Counted from the first letter of the stretch, positions 32,648-47,600 are shown. The stretch: DNA of 64,000 bases from Caenorhabditis elegans (GCF_000002985.6 NC_003281.10:2480001-2544000), one strand, 5' to 3'. Made by a program: numbers and translations. Notes: generated from the sequence alone by a model not told the origin.

Positions 32648-35600
32648 TTAAAGCGAAAATCGTTGTTCACGGCCTTCTGGAAGCATAAGTGTCAGTGATT
32701 TAGAGTTAATCCATACTAAACGAGGACGGAATGATGTTCCACTAGGAGTTGTTGGTACTGATACAGTTGGAGCCGGTTGGGATTTTGTGAGCTTTAGCTG
32801 GGCTTGTCCCATTCCCTGGAAAAATTGGAAATTGTGATTTTGAAGAAAATCGGGAAAAAATTGTAAAAATTTAGGGCTAGATTTCCAAAAATCTAACTTT
32901 TTTTTTGGAATTTCGGAAAACTTTTTTTAAACTTATTTTTTTTTCTGGATTTCAAAAAAAAACGCTGTGCTTTCAAGAGAAAATGAAATAAATCGAAGAA
33001 AAAATTAAAAATTTTTGGAATAGAAAATTGGGAAAATTTTTTTTTTGTGTTTTTTAAAATGAATTTTCTCTATTTTTTAGATAAAAATCCTCAAAAAAAA
33101 TTATCGACAATTTCCCTAAAATTAAAATTAAAACATTACACGGAAAATCCGACTTTTTGGACGAAAATAGCTCAAAAATCAACGAAAATCATGAATAAAA
33201 TTGTGGAAAAAGCTGAAAAATCGATATTCTCAAGAAAGAACACTCCAGTGCTCAGAAAAACCAAAATTATCGTTTTTTCGCGTAAAAAAACAGTTTTTTT
33301 TTCCGATTTCTTAATTTTCCGGTTCGAAAAATCGAAAAAAATCGCTTCAGATGGCAATCTCTTACCAAAAACGATTGGCTTGTCTGGAAAAAGTTAATTT
33401 TTCCGTCTTCAGCTCCATAAGTGGCCAAATATTTTCCATCTTCGCTGAACGCGACGGCAGCGATTGGTCCGTTATGAGATGGCAGGGACTGAAAAAATTT
33501 TGATCATTTTCAGGGAAAAATAAAATAATAATAAAATATTTTGAAAAATCGCTTCTGGAACTTTTTTTGTTGGAAAAATTCAGATTTTTCGAAAAAAAAA
33601 ACTTGAAATTTTGGCAATTTTTTGAAAAATGTTATCCTTGAAAGAAAATTCGAATCAATTTTTTTTACAAAATTTCAAAATACAGAAATTTATCGATTTT
33701 CGGCACTGATTTTAAATAGAAAATTTATAATTTTCAATTATTTCACAAAATTCCAAAAAATGAAAAAAAAAACACGAAAATCTAAATTAAAATTTTTTCA
33801 AAGTCTAAAAAAAAGCCAATTTTCAATTTTTTTTTTTTAATTCGAAAAATGGAAGAAAAAATTAATGTTTTTTTAAATGTGTTTCAAGTTTTTTGTTTGA
33901 AAAAATAAAAATAAAAATGTAAAAAATCGAATTTTTTTTCCAATTCTTTCAAAAAATGATCGAAAAAACTAGAATTTTTACAAATTAATACACTTTTCGT
34001 AATTTTAATTGTTTTTTTTTCTGATATTCCTATTATTTAAATAAATTTCAACAAAAAAATCTCAGAAAAAGTGGGAAAAAATTCATTTTTTGGAAAAAAA
34101 ACAGGTAACAAAGCCTAAATTTCGAGTTTTAAGCGTAATTTTTTCCACTTTTACCATACCCTGCAACTTTTCCTCGTTCCTCGTGAGGAAAAAGTTGCAG
34201 TGCATAACTTACATGAGTTTTAGTAGCTCTCAACTCATGTACAACACAAGTTCCATTCTTTCCACCAAAAGCAACACGTTTGCTCGTCGAGCAATACGCC
34301 ACCATATTAAACTTGACAATCGGCGGGAAAACCTCAGACATTGATTTATGCTTGAGAATTGTAATATCCAAGCAATGAACGAGAATATCTCCAACTGGTA
34401 GTAACATTGCAATTATATCATTGTATCGTTTCTCGCACAACTCTTCAATTATTCGAAGAACTTCTGATCGAGATTTCAGTAATGGACTGACTACTGTATG
34501 CTGGATTGTTTGATGTTGAGCAGCTGCATTGTATCGAGCAACTTCCATGCTTAACGAGGTGATAAGAGCCGGTGGACGGGCGAGAGCAATCAGAGAAAGA
34601 GCCTGTCGGGATGTTCGAGCTGCATCTTCAATAGCGTTTAGTGGAGCACCGGTGATTCGGCGTTGGGTTCTGCAACAATTTCCGAGTTCGCTTGGAAAAT
34701 TAAAAAAAAAAGAGTTTGAAAATGTTTAGAATCGTTTGAAAAAACCCACCAATCAGCAACGCGCTTGTGGGCGTGGTCAAAGTCGCTGATTGGTCGACGG
34801 TTGAATTATTTGTTTTTGTGTGTTTTTAAAACAACGAAATTACTCTTTTTTCCAATTAAATTGAATTTTTCTTTCGCTAACTTCATCGAAAATTTTCTCC
34901 AATTTTTAAAGGAGAAGCTGTCCACCAATCAGCGATGTCCCTAGGCGTGGTCAACTTCACTGATTGATCGGCGATTTTTCAGCCTTCTAGGAGTTCTTTT
35001 ACCATTATTTTAACGTTAAAACACAGGATATATAACGTTACTGGGAATGTTAATCTAAATCCGAAATTCCCGCGAAGGTGGGCGATGCGCTGACCAATCA
35101 GCGATGCGTGAAGGGGCGTGGCCAACGCCGCTGATTGGTCGGTTTGTTGAAACTTTGAATTGACAGATATTCAAATTTTTTCGAGAAAAAACACTGATTC
35201 TTTAGACTTTCTTTTACAAATTTCGGTAGTTTAATCGTTTTTTTTAATTGTAATTTGTGTTGATAGCGCGCCGACCAATCAGCGATGACCAACATCGCTG
35301 ATTGGTTGGCGACTTTTCACGTTATTTTAAGCTTTTTCCATCAATTACCCCGGCTTTTCATTGTTCGACGCCAAATCCAACAGCCCCAGGACGACCTTGG
35401 AAATCTCTAAATGCGGCTCCCAATGTACAAATCCCCGTCCCAATAGATCAATAGCCGCCCGACGAAGTGGAGAATGCACTGGAATCAGGTTAGAAGGAGC
35501 CGCGACGAGCAATTCGAGCAACGACACAGCAGTGGCTCTCGTCAAATCGGCGCGATTCAGTTCATCGCCAAATTGTGAGCCAATCACACCGAGCAGGATG

Positions 35601-38600
35601 ATCGAAGTTGCTTGATTACGTCGAACTTGTTGAATTCCGGCTTCACCACCCTCAGCTGTCGGGGGCTCCGATCCACGGACAGGTTCGACGTCTGGTGGAG
35701 CATTTTTGGTGCGTGGAGGGATTGGAGGAGCCGGAGCACTTGGTTGGACTGTTGGAACGGATGATTGAAGTTTTGAGCCGAAAATCGAGAGGGAATCATC
35801 GAGGAGTGGTGGCAGGAATGGGGTCCATGATTCGATGAGGCGGCGGCTGAAAAAAAAATTAAAATTAATTTCTCGTTATTTTCATGTTTTTCGTGAAATA
35901 AAGTGACTAAAATCAGACAAATGCATAAATTTGATAGATTCTGACAAAAATTGGTGGAAAAATATTTTTTTTTCACTTTTCGGCGTTTTTTTTTTGTTGT
36001 CAAAAATTCACCTTTTTAAGAATTTTCTCGGAAAATTTTCCAGAATTACAAAATATTCCGTTTTTTTTCTTGGTAAAACACTTTTTCCCGTATTTTTTTG
36101 GAATTTTTTCACATCAAAAATGAACCTATTTTTTTTTTTTTTTTTCAAAAAAAAATTATGTATTTTCGATTTTTTCCAGGGTTTCGCCGAATATTTTTGT
36201 ACAATTTTTTAAAAATATTTTTGTCAATTTTTAACGGGAAATTCAAATTTTCTTTTTTTTTTGAAAAAAAAACATTTTTTTTTGGATTGTCTCTTGGCGG
36301 TTTTTGGCCAAAGTGTCCAAAAAATTCGGAGATGTTAAATTTCGATTTTTTTAAAAATTTAATATTTTTAAAGCGATAATTTGTTGTTTTTACTGAAAAT
36401 TTGCACAAAAAGGACGTTTTTTTGAATGTTTAAAATTTATGACGGAAAATGAATTTTTTCAGTTTTTTTTTCATTGGAAAATCAATAATTGAAAAATAAA
36501 AATTTTCGAAATTTTACACTGTTTTCAAAAAAAAATCAAAATTACTGAATGGAAATCTGAAAATTTCACTTTTTCTCAAATTTTCAAGAGATTTTCGTGT
36601 TTTTCTCGCAAAAATTAGATTTAAAAAAAAAATTTTCAGTATTTTCAGAGGAAATTTTTAAATGTTCATTTTTGAAAAATATTGATATTTTCCACAAAAA
36701 ATTGTTTTTTGATTTTTTTTTCAATTTTCTAAGAAACGAACCGTCCCTCTGCGCCCAATCTCGTGAGTTCTCGAATCAAAAGAGCTTGAGCAGCTTCTCG
36801 TATTTCTAAACAACTATCCTGCCATCTTCTAACAAGCATTTCAATGCTCGGCGGAGCATAACTACTTCTTGGACGAACATGATCAGGTAAAAGAACACAA
36901 TGAAGTGCAGCTACAAGGCTCCATCCTTGTTTTATTTGTTGACGATCCGGTTGATGGATTGTCGATTGATTCTGTTCTACCACACTTTTTCGAATTTTTC
37001 TGAAAATGAGAGATGTTTAGGATAAGCTGACCAACTTTTACAAAATTTCAACTAAAAAAAAATTTAGCGCTAAAATTGCTATTTTGTAAAATTTTGGTGC
37101 AAAACTCGAAAAATTTCAAAAAAAAATTGTGGCAAAAGAAATAATTAAATTTTTCTAACAAATTGGTCAACAATTTCAGCGCAAAATTCGAACTTTCCGA
37201 ATATTTTGGCGCGAAATTTGAAATTTTCACAAATAATTTGGTAGAAAAATTCGAATAATTTTTAAAATTTTGGTCACAAAAATTCAAAATTGCAATAGGG
37301 CATATGGCACGGAATTCAAACTTTTTAAAGTTTTCGTGCAAAATTCAAAATTTTCCAATTATTTTGGAAGAATTGGTTATTTCCAAAATTGAAATTTTTC
37401 TGAAAACTTTGACGCGAAATTAAAAACTTTCAAAAAACATTCTTGGCGGGAAAATTGAAAATTTTAAACTAAATATTTAACAATTTCAGCGCAAAATTCA
37501 AAAAAATTTAAAATTTTGGAGAAAAATTGAAATTTGAAAATAATTTGCGGCAAAATTCGAGCATTCAAAGAATTTTTGAATTTTTTTCTTCAAAATTTTT
37601 CTAAATCTTGGCACAAAATTCAAATGTTTCAAGCATTTTTGGCGGAGATTCTTTGGCACATCTTTCAGTTCTTTTAGAAATTCCAGAAAGCAAAATTTTA
37701 ATTTTTTGAACTTTTTGGCACGAAATTCACATTTTTCACATTTTTTAAAAAATAAAACCAACGCCAATTGAAGCGCCGAATTTTTCATAGCCATCAAGGT
37801 ATTCGAGGTAGCAATTACGGCGAGTAGGTGACTTGTATTCAGTGAGTGACTTGCCTGAAATATATACATTTTTAAATAATTCCTAAATTTTACGAGAGAG
37901 TATGACACAGGAATACGGTAGGCCGGTCTCGAAACGATCGAAAATACTTTTTAGTCTTTAAGGGTTACTGTAGGTTTGACAAAAAAAATACGAAAAAGCA
38001 ATATTTTTTTCGATTTATCAGTTTTTTTTTTTTAATTTCTTTTTACGATCTAAATTTTTCTGCGCTTTTCGAAAAATTGGGAGAATCTATCACATGTATT
38101 TTTTACGGAAAAAAACTTTTCTCATTTTTTCTTACATTTTTTTCCGAAAAACATTGAAAATCAACAAAAAAAACTGGTTTTAAAAAATGTTTTTCAAATT
38201 TAAATTTTCCAAAGATTTTCAGGAAAAAGATAAAATTTGGGGAAAACTTAGGAAAAAATCTGAAAATTTTCCTGAAAATAAATTTTAAATTTGTATCGCC
38301 AAACTTTCTCAATAATTTCTAATTTTTTTAAAAATTTTTAAGTTTCCTTATTAATTGAAAAATTTCACATTTTCAGAAAAACTGCCAAAGTTCGAAAAAG
38401 GCGAAACAGGATTTTTTGATATAAATATTAAGTTTCAAAAAATAAATTTAAAAAGCATTGTTTTGATAAATTTTTCTCTGAAAAACAGCAAAAAATCAAA
38501 AATATTCAAAAAAAAAGCGTAAAATTTCGATACATTTTCAGGGAAAATCCGAAAAACCGAAGACTTTCGCATACAAAAATTGTCAATTTTCTCGCAAAAA

Positions 38601-41600
38601 CGCTGAAAAATCGAAAACTGTCGGTGTTTTCAGACCTAAAAAAATCAAAAAATTTCCCCCGTTTCGAGGGTGGCTACTGTATTCTCGCGGAGAAAACCGA
38701 AATAAAAATTACCTGCCACCTCGACTTCTTACAAAACGATTCAAAATCCGCTGCAAATCGTGTGGGTAGACTAACCGACAGTTCCCCCTGTCGTGATACA
38801 TTTCCAAAATAAACTTGATGTCGGGGACGATGTAATGATAATCTTTTATCACATACTTCATCCATATCTTCATCAAGACACCATGCATGAAGCATTGAGA
38901 GCATCAGCCGAGCCACATCAAGATATAGATTAGCTTCAAATTGCCATGTCAGCTTTCTCGAGAGCCCTGTCGCAGAGTCGGATGCTCCAGCGGCAGCAGC
39001 TGCATCCAACTTCTGAGCAGTAGTTTTTCCTTCAGGAGCTTCTGCTGATGAATCGAGATGAAGAATTCCGGCGATTAGAGCGGAAATTTCAAATTGCACG
39101 AGATGGGCTCCTTGAGCACATCCTGGAAGTGGTAGAATTGACATTGGAGAGCCGAGTTGTACGGCAGTTCCACAGTTTGTTGGCAGCTCATGGTGGGCTG
39201 GAAAAATTGAATTTTTCGAATTTCGGCAAAAAAAATATATTTTTAATGAAAAAATTTAGATTTTTAAAATTTGAACATTTGGGAAAATATAGGTAATTTT
39301 TGTATAGAAAAACAGGAAATAAGGGCATTTTCCATGTTGAAAATGCCTATTTTTCAAGATTTTACAACGAAAACGTTTATTTTTCAGGGTCTTTTTTCCG
39401 TATTTTACAGTTTTTCAGTCGTGAAATTTTTATTTATAGTCTCAACTAGTTTCATATTTTGCATTGCAAAAATACCAAATTTTCAGATTTTTAAATATGA
39501 AAATTCCTATTTATCAGAATTTCCATAGTAAAATTCACTGATTCTGAGGTTTTTTATATTGAACATGTAATTTTTATTGTAAAATTGTCTATTTTTTAGG
39601 TTTTACACTATAAAAATGCCTATTTTTCCAGCTTTTTCGTTTTTTTTTGCTCCAGGGATTTCTTAGTAAAATTGCCCGTTTTAAGATTTTTTATTTTAAA
39701 AATCCCAGGATTTTTATGTTTTAAATTGAAAAATACCCATTTTTCAAAATTTCATTGTAAAATTGCCCATTTTTCAGGTTTTTAAGTGCAGAAATCCCTT
39801 TTTTTTTGAGAGAAATGGCCGATTTTTCAGTTTTAACATTAAAAACAAATCCGAATTCCATTTTTTTTCTTGTGAATATTTTTAAAAATCAATTTTTATA
39901 AATAAATACTCAAGGTTCCGTGTTTTTTATGTGAAATTTCAAGTTTGTTCAGAATAACGCAGAGAATCTTTAAATTTTAAGCCATTTTCAGAAATAGTTT
40001 AGAAAAAACAATTTTTTGTTGATTTTTTGAATTTATTGTGTCGAAAAGTTATCTTTTCAATTTTAAAAAAAGTTTAAGCATTGAAAAAAGACATTTTCAA
40101 CCGAAAATTGAAGATTTTCACAGATTTTCTCGCTAAAAACGTCAATTTTCAACGTTTTGCCCAAATTTTTAGCTCGTTTTCCCACTGATTTTCAGCAAAA
40201 CCCTTACAAGAAGGTGTTGCAGCTCCACTAACAGATCCTCCAACAACTTTTTGCTTAACAGCTTCCATATTCTTATTTTTCAGAGCTCTAATCAGTTGTA
40301 CAGCATGATGAGCCGATGTCTCATCAGTTCCTTCTTCAACTCCAATTTGTTCATCACAAGCTGTCATTATATCCTCTGCGAGGAGTCCTGTAGCAATTCT
40401 ATCCAAATTTGCCGTTTCCATTTGCCATACGTATACGGATCCATCGGCCAGTTTTACAAGCATAAAATCATCAAGGGGTCTCCATTTGACTTGAATTATT
40501 GGAAATGGGTGTCGGGAGGCTAGAAGCATGCATTTACTGTCACGAATGTTGAGTAGGGCAATTGTATTGTCAGCTGCTAGTGATGCAATGCATTTTGTCA
40601 CTTGTTTCTGAAAAATAATACGATTTTATTGGAGTTTTCTGGCTGAAAATCTGTTTTTTTCTAGGAAAAAAGTGCCAAAAAACTTTAAATCTGTATTTTT
40701 TCGCCATTTTTTTTCAAATTCCGATGAGGAATATAGTTTTTAGGGGGAATCGGATCAAAAATCGTTTTCAAACCAAGTTTTTCTCGAAAAAATGAGAGGA
40801 TGTATAAAATAACTTTTTTTTTACTTTGGATTTTTTTTCCAAGTTGCCTAAATTTTTATGCATTTCGTAATTTTCGGAAAAAATGTGAATTCGAAAAAAA
40901 AAAATTTTTTTGGCGTAAAATATTCGAATTTTTCGCAGAATTGCCGGAAATTGTGAAAAATTGAAACCCTTATCGGTTTTTACCCAAAAAATTTGAAATT
41001 TATGCACATTTCTTCCTAAAATTGCAAAACTCCGGGATACTTGAACAAATTTCAGGCAAATAGTTTTTTTTGAAAATTTTTTGAATATTTTTTTCACCAG
41101 GCCATTTATTGGACAATATTTTGATAATTAAAAAAAAATTTTTTTTGATTATTTCAGTTATTCACAATTTGACAATATTTTTTTGGCAACTTTTTTTCAA
41201 AAAAATGTTGCAAATTTCAAACCTAAAAAAACATATTTTTGCAGGCTCCGCCCACTTATTGGCTATTTTTCTCCAATTTTTACAAATTAAAAAATTTAAG
41301 AAAAAAAAAGAATTTTTGGAAGAGTTTTTCATGATTTTTTCATAGAATTTTGCGATTTTCGAACTGAGCTCGAGCAATTTTATATAGAAATTTACATGAA
41401 ACCACTGCAACTTTTTCCTCACGAGGGACGAGGAAAAGTGGTTTCTAGGCCATGGCCGAGGGGCCGACAAGTTTCAGCGGCCATTTATCTTGCTTTATTT
41501 TCCGCCTGTTTTCTTTCGTTTTTCATCGATTTTTTTCGTTTTTTCTTAATAAAACTGATAAATCAATATTTTTTGCAGATGCTATAACAATTTCCAAGTA

Positions 41601-44600
41601 AAAAAATTATGTATTCAGTGGGCAAGCAGCGGTGAAAGTGGTCAATGCAATATGATGGATTACGGGAATACAAAACCTAAACTTTTTCTGAAACATGATA
41701 CATATGCTGCTTAGATGCTGAAATTACCTGATTTTCATAACGAGACCGCTGAAACAGTTTTGAGGTTTTCAAAATTCAACTTTTTGTGCGAAAATCTCGA
41801 CCTTTTCACCAAAAAAGTTGGATTTTGAAAACCTCAAAACTTTTTCAGCGGTCTCGTTATGAAAATCAGGTAGTCTCAGCATTTAAGCAGCATATGTATC
41901 ATGTTTCAGAAAAAGTTTAGTTTTTGTATTCCCGTAATCCATCATATTGCATTGACCACTTTCACCGCTGCTTGCCCACTGAATACATAATTTTTTTACT
42001 TGGAAATTGTTTTAGCATCTGCAAAAAATATTTATTTATCAGTTTTAATAAGAAAAAACGGGAAAAAGCTGTGAAAAACAAAAGAAAACAGGCGGAAAAC
42101 AAAGCAAGATAAATGGCCGCTTAAACTTGTCGGCCCCTCGGCCATGGCCTAGAAACCACTTTTCCTCGTCCCTCGTGAGGAAAAAGTTGCAGTGGAAACG
42201 CATTTTTATACTATTTTTCAGGTTTTTCACAACATTTTTCAATAAAATCTTTATTTTCAAATCTTTCCGTGCGGAAATTATAAAAACTCACACTACAATT
42301 TGATGGTGGAAGCATGAAACTTTTGACAGGTCCCCCGTGCACTGTGAATCTATGAATTCGCGTTCCACTATTAATATTCCACACAATAACCGAAAAATCA
42401 TCGGATCCCGATACGAAATACTGTGGATCATATCTCGTGTCATGTTCAAATGGATAAAACATTGATCGAACTGCCGCATCATGTCCTGAAATTGAAATTT
42501 TTTATTTTTTTTTATTTTTGAGAGTTTTTTTTTTCAGGAAAAATGAATAAAATCAAAAATTCAAGCCGAAAACCTAAAATTTTCGATTTTTCCGTTTTTT
42601 TTTCAGGAAAATTTTGAAAAATAAATGAAAAATCGCAAAAATCGCAAAAATTTTGATTTTTCGATTTTTTTTTCAGGAAAAATCGAATAAAATTTTTAAA
42701 AAAATCGAATTTTTGCAATTTTTGATTTTTTTTATTTGAAAAAAAAACAAAAATTAAAAATCAATAATGGAAATTGTTGATTTTTCGATTTTTTTCCAGG
42801 AAATTTTTTTAAATCAAAAAATTTTCGATTTTTCGATTTATTTCAGGGAAAATCAATTTTTTTCTTCAAAAAAAACCTGTAAGTATTCGTGACGTGGCAC
42901 GTTCAGCTGGCACACGGAGCCATTGCCGAGCGAGAGTTTCACAAGCATATGTCATTACAATTACACCATCAGAACGGCCAAGGAATAATTTTCCCTGGCT
43001 TGTGACGAATAGGGAGCAGCATACAGCGTCAGAGTTCTGGAATAAATGAGAATTGGGAGGAGAAGCTGAGGGGGGAGGGGGGGCTCACCAAAACCGGCAT
43101 GGATCCATCTTCACATTCGTTAATTGTTTGCCAAATGCTCGCAAGGCTTTCCCGGTAGGTTCCGTTGAATTCTGGAATTTTTATATGACTTCTGTCGGAC
43201 GGCCCGGGGGAAATCCAAAAACTTTCATTAATTAATTAAACTAATTCCGATTTCAAAATTTGGATTTCCATATAATTTAAAGTTGCACAGCTACTGTAAT
43301 CCCGAACGTTTTCGTGGTAGGACCCAAAAATTGTTTTTATTTTGATTTTTATAGCATTTTTTAATAAATAAAATGGAGTTTTTTCCCACTGTTATTCAAA
43401 TTTTCGCAGGTTTTTTTTTGAAATTTATTTTTTGAAATTTATTCCGAAAATCTTTATTTTTTAAGTTTTCATTCAAAAAAAGAATTTTTGAAAAAAATAA
43501 ATTAAAATTTCGATTTTTTTCAGTTGAATAATGTTTTATCTACAGCAATCCCATACATTTTCGTGGTGGGACTCAAAATTTTTTTTCTATTGTCTGAAAA
43601 TTTTGTTTACTTTTTTTTTTTTTAATACTTTTTTAGGATAAATAAAATAATTTTCCGTATTTTTTTCCGTAAAATCTAGAAATATTTCGGCTGTACAAAA
43701 AAGTTAGGATTAATTTTAAATTTTTTTTTCACGAAAATTACGCATTTTTCTATTATTTTATCATAAAATCAAGCTTCATAATAATTTTTTCAGGTGAATA
43801 AAATTTTTTGAATTTTTAAAGAAAAATATGCGTTTCCCGTACAATTTTATTATTTTTTTTCTTCGCAAAAATCGAATTTTACTCAAAATTTCGCAGGTTT
43901 TTTGAAATTTTAAGCTTTTTTTCTATTTTTTCACCAAAAAAATCGCCCGTACTAAATGGCAAATTCCTGATCGCTTGAGCTCAAAAAAATTAAAATTTTT
44001 GAATTTTTTTTGACAAGAATCATCAATTTTTTTCTAAAAGTTTTCAGTTGTTTTCTAATTTTTTTAAAATAAATTTTCTTTTTTTTTTCTTAGAAAGCTA
44101 ATTTTTTTTCGGTTGATAAATCTATAGTTTCATAGTTTTTTTTATGACTTTCTGATTTTCTAATATCACGAAAAATTACAATTCTTAACGATTTTGTCGT
44201 AATTTGCATCTAATTTGTGGTGAAAATTGTCTCAAATATTCAATTTTTTCAAATGAAAATTTTTTTGGGTCCCACTACGAAAACCGGCTGACTAGTTACT
44301 GTAATTTTGCAATTTTTTCAAATTTTTAAAGTTTTAATTTCGGCCTAGTTTTCCTGGTTTCAATTTTTTTAAAAATTCAAATTTGAATTTTTAAGATTTG
44401 TACAGTTGCAACAACTACAGTAACCCCGAATTTTTCGTGATGGGACCCAAAAATTCACTTTAATGAAATTTTATGATAATACTGAGCGTTTTTTCATGAA
44501 AACTGGAGTAAAAATTAAATTTTTAAAGAAAAATATGCAAAAACATGACAAAAAATTTTAAAATACGTTTTTCGCAGGTTTTTTGAAATTTTTAGCCTTT

Positions 44601-47600
44601 TTTCTATTTTTAGATCAAAAATCGCCCGTACTAAATGGCAAATTCCTGATAGCTGGCACAGCTTTCATGAATTGATGATCAAATGGTGGCATATTCCATA
44701 CAAGTACACTTCCATCTCTTCTTGAACTTCGTACAACTGAGAAACGACGTTTTTCGTATGAAGATGATGAAGATTCCAGGGAATTTGAAGAATTATATGG
44801 TAGAAATGCAAATTGAACGTCGTTTAGGCACTGAAAATTTTGGGAAAATTGAGAATTTTCGGGCTTTTAAGCTGGAAAATCGCTTTACGCGGCTCGTGTA
44901 CTCCCCGAGGACAAGACTTTACAGTTTTTGAGCTGAACATTCTTGATTTATGCAATTTTCACAATTTTTTGTAGAGATTTTTGGGAAAATCAATGAATTT
45001 TCTCGATTTTCAGCTTAAAATGCAATTTTTGGCGCTTTTTTTTTTGGTATTCAAATCTCCAGTTTATAGCAATAAACACTATTAAATTAGAGATCTAGAA
45101 TTTTCTGTCATTATTTATCACTTTCGGTTTCAAATCGTCAAGGTTTGCTAATTTAATAGTTTTTTGAAGTAAAATTCGATAAATGGGCGATTTTAATGTT
45201 AAAAAATACTAAAAATTGAGAATTTTAGACAAAAATTGCCTTTTTAGAGCCAAAATCAACATAAATTCATGGTTTTTCACAGTAACCACGGCGATTTTTT
45301 TTTTAATTTTAAAAGTGAAAAAATCAGTGAAAAATGGCCTGAAATCAGGAAATTTCTTCTTCTCCTCGGGGAGTACACACGAGCTGCGTAAATCGACACG
45401 GAGCTCTTACAGATCTCGAGTGCTCCTGAACACCATTTACAGTGGCCACAATGAAGGGATTCGGCTGATCGAAATAATTTGAGGTTGGACGATTATTTGC
45501 AACAACTGGCGGTACTCCTTCTTTTTGGAGACTTCTGGAATTTGAAATTTTTATTATTTTTTGAAATTTTTGAATTTTATAGTAAATTTCACCATTTTTA
45601 TACTATTTTACTATATTTTAGATTAATTTGAATGCTAAAGTCGAAAAAAAAAAATTTTTCAAGAGAATTTTTTCAAGAAAATTCAACTTTTTAGCGTTGA
45701 AATCTTGAATTTTTAGGCAAAAATATGTCAAATTTGTGGGAAATGTTCAAATTTTTTCAACAAAAATTCGTGATTTTAAGCTATTTATTTATTTTTTATT
45801 TTTTCCAAAAAAATCAATTATCTTTTTTTTAATTATTTTTTTTGCATATTTTTAATTGAAAATAAGCGATTTTAACTCAATTTTTGCCGAAAAAGTCGAT
45901 TTTTCCCGGGATTTTTCACTCGATAAGCAATTTCTATGAGAAAATTCGTCAGAATGTGCGTTTTGGATATTTTGGCTCAATTTTTGTCAATTTTTCATTA
46001 AAAGATATAGTTTTTCTGCAAATAATCTGTTTTTCGTGGAAAAGCGGATTTTTTGTTTCATTTTTTGTTGTTTAAATCAATAATTATATATACGAAAATC
46101 TATCGAAATAGTGCAAAACTACTTAATTTTTTAAACAAAAATTTTTCGATTTTTGTCAATTTTTTTTGATTACACGCTAGAAAATTAGGGTATTTCGCAA
46201 ATTGTATGCTTTTTCCAGGAAAATTTCAAATTTCTTTAGATTATTGATAATTTTATCAAAGAAAATTATTCGTTTTTGTGATTTTTTGTTGATTTTCATG
46301 TGTTTTTAGCTGAAAAATTCGATTTTTCCGGTATTTTCCAATAAAAATTTCCGGAATTTTCTCACTCGATAGGCAATTGAAATACATGAATTGATTCATC
46401 AGTATATCCAATTGTAACTTTATCCAAATCCGTAAGATATCCAGCCACACAACGTTTCGTAGTTATTTCATTTTTATGAAAAACTACTGTTGAAAGATCA
46501 TCCATATCAATAATCATCCAACATGTCGATGCAATTATTAAAAGCATTCTTCTTGTTGAACAAATATATGAAACACTTCGAATATGTTGAATTTCTAGTC
46601 GTTTTGATTCATCTTCATATAGAGATGTTGCTGGGTCCTTTTTCTCCAGTTCTGTGAGCGTCCACACCTGGAAAATGGGGTTTTAGAGCTTGAAAATGGC
46701 TATTTTCGCGTTAAAATTGGTCTAAAATTATCTAAAATCAATTTTTTACCTCGGAAAAATTTAAATTTTTCCGTTTTAGCATTAAAAATAGCTTTTTAAA
46801 CCAAAAATTAGAATTTTTAAATGTGAAAATTTAAATGTGAAAATCTTATGGTAATTGTCATTTTACAAGTAAAAATCTATTTAAAAACGAGATTTTTGCG
46901 TTAAGAACACTTTACATTGTGTGAATTGTTCAAAAATTCGCTTTTTTCAGTCAAAAATTGAAAATTTACATTAGAAATGTCACGGAAATTGCCTTTTAAC
47001 AGGGAAAAAAGCTTCGAAAATTCTATTTTCTACTCGAAAAACCGTTTAAAATGTCATATTTTGGACGAATTTATACATGTTTTACACAAAAATCAACTGC
47101 AATAGCTATAAAAATTCAATTTTTCGAGCTTTTCAACTGGAAAAATGTGGTTTTAGAGCTTGAAAATGACTATTTTTGCATTAAAATTGATAAGAAACGG
47201 CCTAAAATCGATATTTTGCATCATAAAAAGAGCTTATAAACTGAAAATTTGAAATTCTCACGGAAATTGTGTTTTTTTTAGTTAAAAATTTTTTTTTAAG
47301 CTTCAAAAATTCAATTTTCCACTCGAAAACTGTCCAAAATGACATTTTTTCAATAGATTTATACATTTTTACACCAAAATCAACGTCAAAAGTCGTAAAA
47401 ATTAATTTTTTTTTTCTTAAAAATAGCTTTAAAATCAGCTTTTTTAATCTAAAGGCTATACAAAAAATCTTCCAAATTAAGTAGAAAATTGGCTTTCTGG
47501 AGAAAAAATTCCAAAAACTGTGATTTTTAAGTGAAAAAAATTTGAAAATTTCACGGAAATTGTCGTTTTACAAGTTTGAAAAATCGAAATTATTAATAAA

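Noticed and set aside
34529..34729. Plus-strand open frames across rbc-2 exons (for example 34529-34729, 35608-35838, 39048-39296)
   Set aside because: They are antisense shadows of well-supported minus-strand rbc-2 exons.
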